From positions 1 to 60,135 of the forward strand of contig LVAO01000022.1 in assembly GCA_001604065.1 (NCBI GenBank): a stretch of DNA of 60,135 nt, written 5' to 3'. The notes below the pieces were generated by a model that was not told where the DNA came from, searched no databases, and saw nothing but the letters and a program-made list of their open reading frames with translations. Every line of letters starts with the position of its first letter. Position 1 is the stretch's first letter. Shown here piece after piece: positions 6,532 through 15,255 of the stretch. Made by a program: the position numbers and the translations under genes. This stretch comes from Clostridiales bacterium Firm_09 (lineage in GTDB: Bacteria; Bacillota; Clostridia; Christensenellales; DTU072).

Positions 6532-8974
6532 GTTTTCTCTCCTTAATCTGTTTCAGTGTGCGTAAAATCTCTTTTTGCCTTTCTGCAAACCGTTCTGCTT
6601 CGTTCGAGAGGATGTCCAGAATCAGTCTTCGCGCCGGCTCGTTGTTTTCTACTTCGGTATAGTAGCGCACGATATCGGCATCCAGTGCGCTTGCTCCTCC
6701 GCCCGCGCAGGCATCGACCAATTCGCAAAGTGTTTTGTCTCCCGAGAGTTCAAATTGCTTTTTTGCCTCTTCTGGTCTTCCTAATTCCCAATAACGGATA
6801 CCTGCTTCACGGTATTTTCCGTGGCTGATGAATTTCTCAAAAACATCGATTCTGTCAAGCTGCAAGGTGCGTTCAAGGTCATCCTGGATTTTGTTTGCGG
6901 CAAAACGCGCGTTGTCGTATTGGCCGAGATTGATAAATTGTCCGACACGCTCAATAAGTTCTTCCGGAGCGATTTCTATTTTTGCGACGACTTCTCCCAG
7001 TTTTTTGACGGCGTCCGAGAGGGGCAGGAACAGAAAATTTTCTTGGAAGAAACGCTCAAAGAGCGGAATTGATGCGGTTTCGGTGACAAAAAGATGATTC
7101 TTGGCACGTGAAGCACCCACATAAAAAAGATTGAAGTAATAGCGATAGACAGAATTTTCGTCCGCACGTTTGCGGTTGAGCGTCGTTCTTTCCAACGCCG
7201 ACCATTTGTCCGCGTTATCCGAAAGAAGGTGCCACAGGACAACGGTTTCGCGCTCCAGACCCTTGATTTCGGACACAGTAAGAATTTCTTGCCGTTTGAG
7301 AAGCTTGCGGAGCTCCTCCTTTTGCTTATTGCCAGAAACAATGACGGTGAAGTGGTCAAAATTTTCTTTCGATGCTGCCGCAAGAAAACCGTCGTCCGGG
7401 ACAAAGATCAATGATGTGTCCGAATCGGCTTCGATGCTTTCGCTCTTCAGAACAAAACTGTGCGTCCCGAATCTTCCGATGTTGAGCGCGCCCAGCTTAT
7501 CGATGATTTCGGCAATTCTTTTTGTGTTGCGATAATTGTTCCTGAGTTCGGCGATGGTTGCGGCATCTTTTTCAAACAGCAGATTTTTTAAGTAAGCGAA
7601 GCTGAAATACGAGGGATTGATCATTTGCAATGCGTCGCCCACGCAAAAGAGCTTGCGTGATAGGGCTTTCATCAGACACAGCGATATTTCGGTCATGTCC
7701 TGTACTTCATCAATGATCGCGAGAGAATACTTCGGAAGGGAATCCGCCTCCGCAAGCAGTCTGCGACTCATCAAATTGTTGTCAGAAAGGCCGGATGATA
7801 CAAGATGCTGCATATAATCCTTGGCGAGAGAATAAATTATCTCGCATTCTGAACGGTTGAAGCTGTCCTCCCGTTTTGCGATATAGTCTTCTAAAGAAAG
7901 CGTTTTCTGAGGCTCCGCGGGATTGCAGCAGCCCGAAATCATGCCGTAAATTTCTTTGAAGATCACCTCGTGCGAAAGATGATTTACACGTGCAAGCTTG
8001 CCGGTAAGCTGATGGTTTTTGATGTTTTTTACATACTTTTTGATAAAATAATTCTCATCGACGGCTTCGGCGCGTCCGACATATTTATTATAAAGATCCT
8101 CAATCAAAAAATAATCGACCTTGTGTTCCAGATAATCCGCTATGGCGCGCATGCGGGCGATCAGCTTATTTTCATCCTGCTCTGGGAAGGTCATTGTGAA
8201 GCGGTTCTCGATGGCTTTCTTGTGGTCTCTGTCTGCAAAAACCACCCTTCCTTCGCTGTAATCACGCAAAAAAGTTTTCAGATTCTGACAGAATGCCTCG
8301 GTTTTTGCGCGCGTATCCAGAAGCAGCCCGCGGGAATAGGTTGTATAAAGCGTTCTGCCGGTATAGTCACGGCAGGCGGTAAAAACTAGTTTGCTGATGC
8401 AGATATTGGTTTTTCCGCTGCCGGCGACGCCCTGTACAAGAACGTTCTTATCCTCTGTTTCGACGATGGCAATCTGTTCGGCATTGAGAAGCGGAAAGTT
8501 TACCTGGTCTGCAAAGGACAACGTATACAGCTTATTGAAGTCGGAAGAATCGGAGAGAAGCTTATCCGCAAAGATCCGCACGCCGAACGGTTTTTTTGCG
8601 CGGAGATATGCAGCGAAAGTCTGATCATTGCGTCTGCCGCTGTTCTCTTTGTCCGCATAACGGAAAAATACGATGTCCTTTTGTGCAACGCGCAGGCCGT
8701 TATGAAGAGAAAAACCCAATTTGAAGTAAAATATCTGCTCTCCGTCTGCGGCTTCCAGACGGTAGCAATCCGCGGAGGACCGGGCCTCTTTGGAGAAGTC
8801 GATTGCCGGCAAACGGAGCATCAGACCTTCGGCAATCTTGCAGAGAAAGCTGTCCATGTCCGCGAACCGGCGTGTTTCACGGATGAAGCGCTCAGTTTTT
8901 CGGATGGCGCTCTCAGAAGACAGCACGCAGATATCGGGCCGGACGGTATATTCCAGTTTCAAAATGCCGGACAT
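6518..8974 (-). CDS. UvrD/Rep-like SF1 helicase with C-terminal helical-repeat region
   Basis: The 818-residue protein has all main SF1A signatures: Walker A GVAGSGKT (182-189), Walker B IDEVQD (421-426), motif III VGDALQMI (~445-452), the ELRNNYRNT segment (~476-484), SEIKGLERETVVLW (motif V region) and FYVGASRAKNHLFV (motif VI). Residues 1-160 form a separate N-terminal domain I do not recognise. Residues ~690-800 look like TPR-type helices (INLGQYDNARFAANKI, HGKYREAGIRYWELGR). It is unlike housekeeping PcrA or RecD2 because of the N- and C-terminal additions. The start follows GGAGTACCT. It heads a four-gene operon. It would act as an ATP-dependent nucleic-acid motor; a defence or surface-linked role is inference. 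Confidence 0.85.
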   Translation of the reverse strand: MSGILKLEYTVRPDICVLSSESAIRKTERFIRETRRFADMDSFLCKIAEGLMLRLPAIDFSKEARSSADCYRLEAADGEQIFYFKLGFSLHNGLRVAQKDIVFFRYADKENSGRRNDQTFAAYLRAKKPFGVRIFADKLLSDSSDFNKLYTLSFADQVNFPLLNAEQIAIVETEDKNVLVQGVAGSGKTNICISKLVFTACRDYTGRTLYTTYSRGLLLDTRAKTEAFCQNLKTFLRDYSEGRVVFADRDHKKAIENRFTMTFPEQDENKLIARMRAIADYLEHKVDYFLIEDLYNKYVGRAEAVDENYFIKKYVKNIKNHQLTGKLARVNHLSHEVIFKEIYGMISGCCNPAEPQKTLSLEDYIAKREDSFNRSECEIIYSLAKDYMQHLVSSGLSDNNLMSRRLLAEADSLPKYSLAIIDEVQDMTEISLCLMKALSRKLFCVGDALQMINPSYFSFAYLKNLLFEKDAATIAELRNNYRNTKRIAEIIDKLGALNIGRFGTHSFVLKSESIEADSDTSLIFVPDDGFLAAASKENFDHFTVIVSGNKQKEELRKLLKRQEILTVSEIKGLERETVVLWHLLSDNADKWSALERTTLNRKRADENSVYRYYFNLFYVGASRAKNHLFVTETASIPLFERFFQENFLFLPLSDAVKKLGEVVAKIEIAPEELIERVGQFINLGQYDNARFAANKIQDDLERTLQLDRIDVFEKFISHGKYREAGIRYWELGRPEEAKKQFELSGDKTLCELVDACAGGGASALDADIVRYYTEVENNEPARRLILDILSNEAERFAERQKEILRTLKQIKERKHGEQ

Positions 8975-9081
8975 AGGTACTCCATAACAGAAATTCTACC
9001 ATATTTCTTCTATAATAGAATGAATTTCCGCTGAATTTTTTAACAGAATACACCTCAGGACTCCACGCGGAATACGGCAAC

Positions 9082-10113
9082 CTATTTGCCGGATATCCGC
9101 AGAGATTCAAAGGCGGCGGGACCTTCTGCAAGCGTCTGACGGAGCGGCGCGCTGATACCTGTCCTTTGAGAGGTGACGCGGTCGAGAAGATAATCGTATA
9201 TCCGCATATTGGCGCCCGTTCTTGCCTCTGCCGCACGGCGTTTTTTTTCTTTTTCAAAGGCGGTATCGTTCTCTTTACGATAAAAAGCATCCACACGTTC
9301 CAGAAGGTGCCGATAAGCCCGTTCGCGGTTTTTGAGTTGAGAACGCTCGTCCTGGCAGGTCACGGCAATACCCGTTGGCAAATGGGTCATGCGTACGGCG
9401 GTTTCGACCTTGTTGACATTCTGTCCTCCTGCTCCGCTGGAACGGAAAATATCGGTGCGGATATCTTTTTCGGAGGGTACCGAGGGGATGTAGGGCGAAT
9501 AAAGAACGGTGACCACACATGCAAGCGCGCTTCGTTTGCCTCCGTCCAGTCCGGTCGCCCGATGTAGTCCGTTTTCTTCCTGCAGGCTTGTCCATGCGCC
9601 GGAGCCGGAGACCAGAAAGGTGATTCTTTTATATCCGTCTGCGGCGGGAAGAGAAGATGTTTCTTGAATGTCCCATCCATTGAGACCGGCATACGAAACG
9701 TACATTTTTGCCAGCTCACCGCAGAATTGCAACGAAGTGCTTCCGTTATCCTCCGATAATATTTCAAGCACAACCTGTTTGCCGTCGTTTTTTTGTTTCA
9801 GGAGGGAGGATAAGGTATCGGCAAGGTAATCGGCATGTTTCAGGAGGGTTTTCTCTTCTTCCAGAAGAAGCACAAGGAGCTCCGCTTCGGCAGATTGCCG
9901 CGAAAACGCTATGGTTTGCAGCTGTTCAACGGTCTTTTCCAATGCGCGCCTGCATTCTGCGATGTCTGCCAATTCTGCCCGCTCCCATGCCAATCGGCGG
10001 TATAAACGATTGTCCGCTATAATCTCAGGTGAGGCAATCCATGCATCCAGCTCTTCCGCACGTTTTTGGAGGGGCAGCGTTTTTTCTAAAAGAAGCAATA
10101 ATTTTTCATTCAT
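9082..10113 (-). CDS. RF1-like peptide chain release factor lacking the stop-codon recognition loop
   Basis: The protein has class I release factor architecture over its full length (343 residues from this start). It has an N-terminal helical domain, then GELAKMYVSYAGLNGWDIQ, the GGQ catalytic loop (SGAGGQNVNKVETAVRMTH; Gly-Gly-Gln at 229-231), CQDERSQLKNRERA and RIYDYLLDRVTSQR. The recognition segment is abnormal. Where RF1 has HRVQRVPxTESxGRIHTS and RF2 has HRxVRxSPFDxxGRRHTS, this protein reads HRATGLDGGKRSAL (184-197), so neither PxT nor SPF is present and a few residues are missing. Peptidyl-tRNA hydrolysis is probably retained while codon reading is altered or lost. ATG 10113 is chosen; a TTG two codons upstream is also open. 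No strong ribosome site is seen. It is probably a paralogue with a rescue-type role. Confidence 0.82.
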   Translation of the reverse strand: MNEKLLLLLEKTLPLQKRAEELDAWIASPEIIADNRLYRRLAWERAELADIAECRRALEKTVEQLQTIAFSRQSAEAELLVLLLEEEKTLLKHADYLADTLSSLLKQKNDGKQVVLEILSEDNGSTSLQFCGELAKMYVSYAGLNGWDIQETSSLPAADGYKRITFLVSGSGAWTSLQEENGLHRATGLDGGKRSALACVVTVLYSPYIPSVPSEKDIRTDIFRSSGAGGQNVNKVETAVRMTHLPTGIAVTCQDERSQLKNRERAYRHLLERVDAFYRKENDTAFEKEKKRRAAEARTGANMRIYDYLLDRVTSQRTGISAPLRQTLAEGPAAFESLRISGK

Positions 10114-10180
10114 AGCCAAGCTTAGTTTATATTAAGTTCGCAATTCTGTAAACAGAAAACAACAAATCTCATAACGTTTT

Positions 10181-10197
10181 TTGTGACTTCGTCACAA
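10181..10197. promoter_or_regulatory. FNR/CRP-like palindrome upstream of pflB
   Basis: TTGTGAC-TTC-GTCACAA is a perfect palindrome carrying TGTGA/TCACA half-sites with a 5-base rather than the usual 6-base spacer. Its centre lies about 60 bases upstream of the predicted transcription start. That is where class I CRP/FNR-family activators bind. Confidence 0.55.
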
Positions 10198-10213
10198 GGG
10201 AAGGGCAGATGTT

Positions 10214-10242
10214 TTGCAAACAGTGCACAAATATGTTAAACT
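10214..10242 (+). promoter_or_regulatory. Sigma-A-type promoter of pflBA
   Basis: A -35 TTGCAA (10214-10219) and -10 TAAACT (10237-10242) are separated by 17 bases. They lie about 40 bases before the pflB start codon, with the palindrome at 10181-10197 upstream. Confidence 0.6.
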
Positions 10243-10283
10243 AATACTAACGGCTTACCGTAATAATCATCGGCAGGTGGAAA

Positions 10284-12512
10284 ATGGACAGTGCTTGGAA
10301 AAATTTCAAAGAAGGTGTCTGGACAAAAAAGATTGATGTCAGGGATTTCATCCTCAACAATTATACGCCTTACGATGGGGATGAGCGCTTCTTGCAAGGC
10401 CCAACTCCCCGGACCATACAACTTTATGCCGAGGTGGAAAAGCTATTCGATGCCGAAAGAGCCAAGGGCGGGGTATTGGACATTGATACAACCCATATTT
10501 CTTCCCTTGTCAGCTTCGGACCCGGATATATTGATAAGGATAAGGAATTGATCGTGGGCTTGCAGACGGATAAACCGCTCAAACGTGCGGTCCACCCTTT
10601 TGGCGGCATCCGCATGAGTGAGCATGCCTGCGAAGAATACGGTTATAAATTGGATGAGGCGCTTATCGATAGTTTCCGCTATCGCACGACGCACAATGAC
10701 GGCGTTTTTCGTGTTTACAACGAAGAAATGAAGAAGGTCCGCCATACAGGAATCATTACCGGGCTTCCGGATGCTTATGGAAGAGGGCGCATCATCGGCG
10801 ATTACCGCAGGGTGGCTCTGTACGGTATGGATTTTTTGATTGAGCAGAAAAAAAAGGACAAAGAACGTTACAGCAGACGCAATATGACCGCCGAAAACAT
10901 CGCCAACACCGAAGATCTGTACAAGCAACTGGAATTTATGGAAAAGCTTAAGGAAATGGCTGCGGCATACGGCTATGATATTTCGCGTCCCGCACGCAAT
11001 GCCAGAGAGGCGATACAATGGCTTTATTTTGCTTATCTCGGCGCAGTCAAAGAACAAAACGGTGCGGCAAACTCCATCGGAAGGATTTCGACTTTTTTGG
11101 ATATTTATCTGGAAAGGGATTTGCAGGAGGGCCTTCTTACCGAATCCGCAGCGCAGGAGCTGATGGATGATTTTATCATCAAGCTTCGCATGGTACGGCA
11201 TCTGCGTACGGCTGCCTACAATGATCTTTTTGCAGGAGACCCTGTTTGGGTAACCATGGCAGAAGCGGGCGTTACCGAAACAGGCAAGCACATGGTAACA
11301 AAAAACTCATACCGTGTCATGCAGAGCCTGTATAATCTGCGGCCTTCGGCAGAGCCCAATATCACGGTCCTTTGGAGTGAACGTCTGCCCGAGGCATACA
11401 AGCGTTTTTGTGCGAAGGTGAGCATCGATACCGACAGCATCCAATACGAAAATGATGAAATAATGCGGCCTGTTTACGGAGACGATTATTCTATTGCATG
11501 CTGCGTGTCGGCAATGCGCACAGGCAAACAAATGCAGTATTTCGGCGCGAGATGCAATATAGCAAAGTTGCTTCTGATGGCGCTGAACGGCGGCAGGGAC
11601 GAGCTTACAGGCATGCAGGTTGGACCGAAGGGAAAGACTTTTGAAGAGAAACCGCTTGATTACGACGAAGTGATGAAGGCTTACGACCGGTATTCTTCCT
11701 GGCTGGCGCGGCTCTATGTCAACACCCTTAACGTCATCCATTATATGCACGACAAATATGCTTACGAGCGACTGATGATGAGCCTTCACGATACCGATGT
11801 CAAACGCATTATGGCGTTTGGAGTATGCGGTCTGAGCGTGCTTGCAGACAGTCTGAGCGCAATCAAATATGCTCGGGTTACTCCCGTGAAAAACAGCGAA
11901 GGCATCATTTCGGACTTCATCACGGAGGGCGATTTTCCCAAATATGGCAATGATGATGACCGCGTGGACAGCATTGCAGAATGGATTGTCGAAGATTTCT
12001 ACAAAAAACTGAAGCGCACACCCGCTTACAGAAAGGCCGTCCATACTCTGTCCGTGCTGACGATTACCTCCAACGTGGTCTACGGCAAAAAGACAGGTTC
12101 AACGCCGGACGGTCGCAAAAAAGGTGAGCCTTTTGCTCCCGGCGCCAATCCCATGCACGGAAGAGATTGCTGTGGCGCGGTGGCAAGCCTGAATTCTGTC
12201 GCAAAGCTCAATTACGGCTGCTGCCGCGACGGGATTTCCAATACATTTTCGGTGACTCCGGATATTCTGGGGGAAAATGAGGAAGAAAGGAAGACGCGGC
12301 TTGTTGCGCTGCTTGACGGCTATTTTGCCCAGCAGGCGCATCATCTGAACGTCAACGTTTTAAACCGCGACAAGCTTGTGGATGCTATGGACCACCCTGA
12401 GAAATACCCCAACCTTACCATACGTGTCAGCGGCTATGCAGTCAACTTCAACAAACTTAACCGCAATCAGCAAACCGAAGTCATCAACCGCACATTCCAC
12501 GATAAATTCTGA
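10284..12512 (+). CDS. pflB: Formate C-acetyltransferase (pyruvate formate-lyase)
   Basis: PFL converts pyruvate plus CoA to acetyl-CoA and formate in anaerobic metabolism. The 742-residue protein shows the adjacent catalytic cysteines in IACCVSAM (Cys406-Cys407) and the C-terminal glycyl-radical site RVSGYAVNF (Gly717). It also has classic PFL segments: [14 protein letters not shown] near the N-terminus, [22 protein letters not shown] and [17 protein letters not shown]. The Cys-Cys pair separates true PFLs from dehydratase or decarboxylase relatives. The ribosome site is CGGCAGGTGG. The activase gene starts 1 nt after the stop codon. An FNR/CRP-like palindrome upstream suggests redox or metabolic control. 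Confidence 0.97.
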   Translation: MDSAWKNFKEGVWTKKIDVRDFILNNYTPYDGDERFLQGPTPRTIQLYAEVEKLFDAERAKGGVLDIDTTHISSLVSFGPGYIDKDKELIVGLQTDKPLKRAVHPFGGIRMSEHACEEYGYKLDEALIDSFRYRTTHNDGVFRVYNEEMKKVRHTGIITGLPDAYGRGRIIGDYRRVALYGMDFLIEQKKKDKERYSRRNMTAENIANTEDLYKQLEFMEKLKEMAAAYGYDISRPARNAREAIQWLYFAYLGAVKEQNGAANSIGRISTFLDIYLERDLQEGLLTESAAQELMDDFIIKLRMVRHLRTAAYNDLFAGDPVWVTMAEAGVTETGKHMVTKNSYRVMQSLYNLRPSAEPNITVLWSERLPEAYKRFCAKVSIDTDSIQYENDEIMRPVYGDDYSIACCVSAMRTGKQMQYFGARCNIAKLLLMALNGGRDELTGMQVGPKGKTFEEKPLDYDEVMKAYDRYSSWLARLYVNTLNVIHYMHDKYAYERLMMSLHDTDVKRIMAFGVCGLSVLADSLSAIKYARVTPVKNSEGIISDFITEGDFPKYGNDDDRVDSIAEWIVEDFYKKLKRTPAYRKAVHTLSVLTITSNVVYGKKTGSTPDGRKKGEPFAPGANPMHGRDCCGAVASLNSVAKLNYGCCRDGISNTFSVTPDILGENEEERKTRLVALLDGYFAQQAHHLNVNVLNRDKLVDAMDHPEKYPNLTIRVSGYAVNFNKLNRNQQTEVINRTFHDKF

Positions 12513-12513
12513 T

Positions 12514-13272
12514 ATGCAGGGTTATATTGCAAAATATGAAAGCTTTGCCACCATGGAGGGTCCGGGCATACGGTTTGCCGTTTTTTTGAGCGGCTGCAAC
12601 CTCCGCTGCGTCTGCTGCCACAATCCGGATTCCTGGCGCCAAGGGAATCCGGTGGATTCCGAAGATCTGGTCAGACAGATTTTGCGGTACAAACCTTATT
12701 TTCGTTCCGGCGGCGGCGTTACTTTTTCCGGCGGCGAACCCCTGATGCAAACCGATTTTGTGATTGAGGTATCCCGGATGCTCAAAGCGGAAGGGATACA
12801 TATCGTGCTTGATACGGCCTGCAGTCTATTGGAAACCGGGCAAAAAGAACTTTACGACCTTTGCGACCTGGTGATTGCGGATTTGAAGTTCCCCGATGCG
12901 GAGGGTTATGAAAGATATTGCAAAAACGGTGTTTTTGATACCGTAATCAAAACGTTCGAATACCTGGACATGAAGCAAATCCCTGTTTGGGTGCGCACGG
13001 TCATTATTCCCGGCATAAACGATACCAAAGAGATGATTGCCCGGTATGCGGCAATCATCAAAAAATATTCTACTATACAGAAATACGAACTGAAACCCTT
13101 TCATACAATGGGTTTTTCGAAATATGAGCAGCTTGGGATAGAGAATCCCCTTGCGGATACGGCAGCGTTGTCTCCGGACCGATTGGGTCAATTGAAACAG
13201 GATTTGAATGAGATAATGAATAAGAATCCGAACCAGGTCCGTTCTTTTTTGGTGAATAAACGGCAAGGATAA
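12514..13272 (+). CDS. pflA: Pyruvate formate-lyase activating enzyme (radical SAM)
   Basis: This 252-residue radical SAM enzyme installs the glycyl radical on PflB using S-adenosylmethionine and one [4Fe-4S] cluster. The cluster motif is CNLRCVCC (Cx3Cx2C) in LSGCNLRCVCCHNPDSW. GGGVTFSGGEPLMQ, the SAM-contacting GGE region, follows. Length matches single-cluster PflA; there is no extra ferredoxin insert. The start at 12514 (MQGYIAKYESF) is chosen because it matches the family start and lies just after the pflB stop; upstream in-frame codons belong to pflB sequence in another frame. Confidence 0.96.
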   Translation: MQGYIAKYESFATMEGPGIRFAVFLSGCNLRCVCCHNPDSWRQGNPVDSEDLVRQILRYKPYFRSGGGVTFSGGEPLMQTDFVIEVSRMLKAEGIHIVLDTACSLLETGQKELYDLCDLVIADLKFPDAEGYERYCKNGVFDTVIKTFEYLDMKQIPVWVRTVIIPGINDTKEMIARYAAIIKKYSTIQKYELKPFHTMGFSKYEQLGIENPLADTAALSPDRLGQLKQDLNEIMNKNPNQVRSFLVNKRQG

Positions 13273-13324
13273 GGTGCGAGCAAGGCTGCACGCAAATTCT
13301 GATTTCGGAAGGATTGATTTTTGG

Positions 13325-14716
13325 TTATAATTTTCTGCCCATAAGCACGCCCATGACAGAAGCCATCATCAGTCCGCGCGTCCAGCCGCTTGAGTCTCCC
13401 AGTGCATGCAGATTTGCGACATTGGTATTCAGATCCGCATCCATTTTGATTTTGTTGCTGTAAAATTTGAGTTCGGGCGAATAAAGAAGGGTTTCCACCG
13501 AGGCAAAACCCGGGACAACCATATCGACTGCCTGGATGAAATTGATGATATTGGTCATGGTCCGGTAAGGCATCGCAAAGGTGATATCGCCGGCGACGGC
13601 ATCCGGAAGGGTGGGGCGGACATTGGAGTTGGAGAGCTCTTTTTCCCAGGTGCGTTTGCCGTCCAGAATATCGCCGTAGCGCTGGACAAGGACATGCCCG
13701 TTCGCAAGCATATTGGTAAGCTCTCCGATCTTCTGCGCATAAGCAATGGGCTGGTTGAAAGGATATGAGAAGTTGTGCGAGCAGAGGATGGAGAGATTGG
13801 TATTCTGGGATTTTGTGTCTTTATAAGAATGCCCGTTGACAACCGCGAGGTTGTTGTCATAATTTTCTTGGCTGACGAATCCGCCCGGGTTCTGGCAGAA
13901 GGTGCGCACCTTGTTTTTGAAGGGTTTGGGATAACCGATCAATTTGGACTCATAGAGAACCTTATTGATTTCTTCCATGATTTCGTTGCGCACTTCAACA
14001 CGTACGCCGATATCGACTGTGCCGGGCTGATGGGATATATTGTGCTGGGCGCAGATTTTTTCCAGCCATTCTGCGCCACGGCGCCCCGTTGCGATGACGG
14101 TGTCTTTTGCCAGAAGAATCAATTCTGTGCCGTCCTTGACGTTTTCTAAAATGACGCCGTCGCAGTGGCTGTTTTTAAGAATCAGGTTTTGGCAATTGTA
14201 GCCGAAGAGAAGTTCTACGCCGTGGTCCATCAGGTAATGCTCGATGCGCAGATACAATTCCTGCGCTTTTTCTGTGCCGAGATGGCGGATAGGGCAATCG
14301 ACAAGCTTCAGGCCCGCACGGATTGCCTTTGCGCGTATTTCTTTGATTTTCTCAAGATCGGTGATGCCTTCGATGCTCTCGGTTGCGCCGAATTCAAGAT
14401 AGATTTTATCCGTATAATCAATGAGCTCTCTTGTCAGCGGATAGCCTATGAGGTCCGGGAGATCGCCGCCCACTTCTGCGCTCAAAGACAGTTTGCCGTC
14501 GGAGAATGCGCCCGCTCCGGAGAAGCCGGTTGTGATATGGCAAAAGGGCTGGCAGTTGACACATTGCTGTGTTTTGTTTTTGGGACAAAACCGTTTTTCT
14601 ATCGGCACGCCTTTTTCTACAATCGCGATGCGTTTCGTACTGCCTCGTTTTAACAGTTCGAGCGCAGTGAAAATCCCGGCAGGACCCGCGCCCACAATAA
14701 CGACGTCATATTTCAT
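13325..14716 (-). CDS. NAD(P)/FAD-dependent dehydrogenase (COG2509-like)
   Basis: The N-terminus has a dinucleotide-binding Rossmann motif (VVIVGAGPAGIFTALELL). It continues with FCPKNKTQQCVNCQPFC, GFSGAGAFSDGKLSL and a C-terminal FAD segment ALGDSSGWTRGLMMAS. These are typical of the poorly characterised FAD-dependent dehydrogenases of about 460 residues common in Clostridia. Several cysteines near residue 50 might bind metal or act in redox. The ATG at 14716 is chosen because GGGAGGTATACC stands right before it. Electron donor and substrate are unknown. It is transcribed away from pflBA's end and shares no operon with the LMW phosphatase beyond proximity. Confidence 0.85.
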   Translation of the reverse strand: MKYDVVIVGAGPAGIFTALELLKRGSTKRIAIVEKGVPIEKRFCPKNKTQQCVNCQPFCHITTGFSGAGAFSDGKLSLSAEVGGDLPDLIGYPLTRELIDYTDKIYLEFGATESIEGITDLEKIKEIRAKAIRAGLKLVDCPIRHLGTEKAQELYLRIEHYLMDHGVELLFGYNCQNLILKNSHCDGVILENVKDGTELILLAKDTVIATGRRGAEWLEKICAQHNISHQPGTVDIGVRVEVRNEIMEEINKVLYESKLIGYPKPFKNKVRTFCQNPGGFVSQENYDNNLAVVNGHSYKDTKSQNTNLSILCSHNFSYPFNQPIAYAQKIGELTNMLANGHVLVQRYGDILDGKRTWEKELSNSNVRPTLPDAVAGDITFAMPYRTMTNIINFIQAVDMVVPGFASVETLLYSPELKFYSNKIKMDADLNTNVANLHALGDSSGWTRGLMMASVMGVLMGRKL

Positions 14717-14751
14717 GGTATACCTCCCTGCAGACAGCAAAAAAAACTATA

Positions 14752-15255
14752 TCATCCTTTCTTTCTTCTGTCAATCTGTTCAGAAGGAAACAAATGAGGG
14801 TTGTTGTATAAAATATATTCCAGAAACCTTTCACAGCCCTCCTTGGTATCGTTCCAGGTTGTATCAAAATCCCCTGTGTACCAAGGATCTGCGACTTCTC
14901 CGGGACGGGCGGTAAAATCCATCAAACGAAAAACTTTCTTTTGTGGATCGTCTCCCGTAATGCGCCGGAGCTTTGCGACATTGGCATTGTCCATGGCAAT
15001 GATATAATCAAAACGGCTGTAATCGCTTTTCTGAAACAGTTCCGCCCTCTTTCCTTCGCAGGAAATGCCATGCTCCTTCAGCTTGCGTTCCGTTCCGGGA
15101 TGCGGAGGAGACCCCAGCTCATCCGAAAAAAGGGCGCGGGATTCTGTATGCAGATAATCCGATAAGCTGCGTTTTTCTGCAAGATTCCGGAAGAAATATT
15201 CGGCCATAGGCGAACGGCAAATATTGCCGTGGCAAACAAACAAGACCTTAATCAT
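14752..15255 (-). CDS. Low-molecular-weight protein-tyrosine phosphatase
   Basis: The P-loop VCHGNICRSPMAEY gives the C-x5-R-S signature (Cys8, Arg14), and the general-acid aspartate appears as DPWYTGDFD. The 167-residue length fits LMW-PTPases, which remove phosphate from protein tyrosines or, in Bacillus relatives (YwlE), from arginines. CHGNICRSPMAE lacks an obvious Thr/Ile signature that I could use to decide between them. The start overlaps the stop of the upstream amidohydrolase gene (ATGA), so the two are coupled. Confidence 0.93.
   Translation of the reverse strand: MIKVLFVCHGNICRSPMAEYFFRNLAEKRSLSDYLHTESRALFSDELGSPPHPGTERKLKEHGISCEGKRAELFQKSDYSRFDYIIAMDNANVAKLRRITGDDPQKKVFRLMDFTARPGEVADPWYTGDFDTTWNDTKEGCERFLEYILYNNPHLFPSEQIDRRKKG

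Noticed and set aside
10119-10133. RF2-style programmed frameshift at the release-factor gene
   Set aside because: The frame is open from start to stop with no internal TGA or shift site near the N-terminus.
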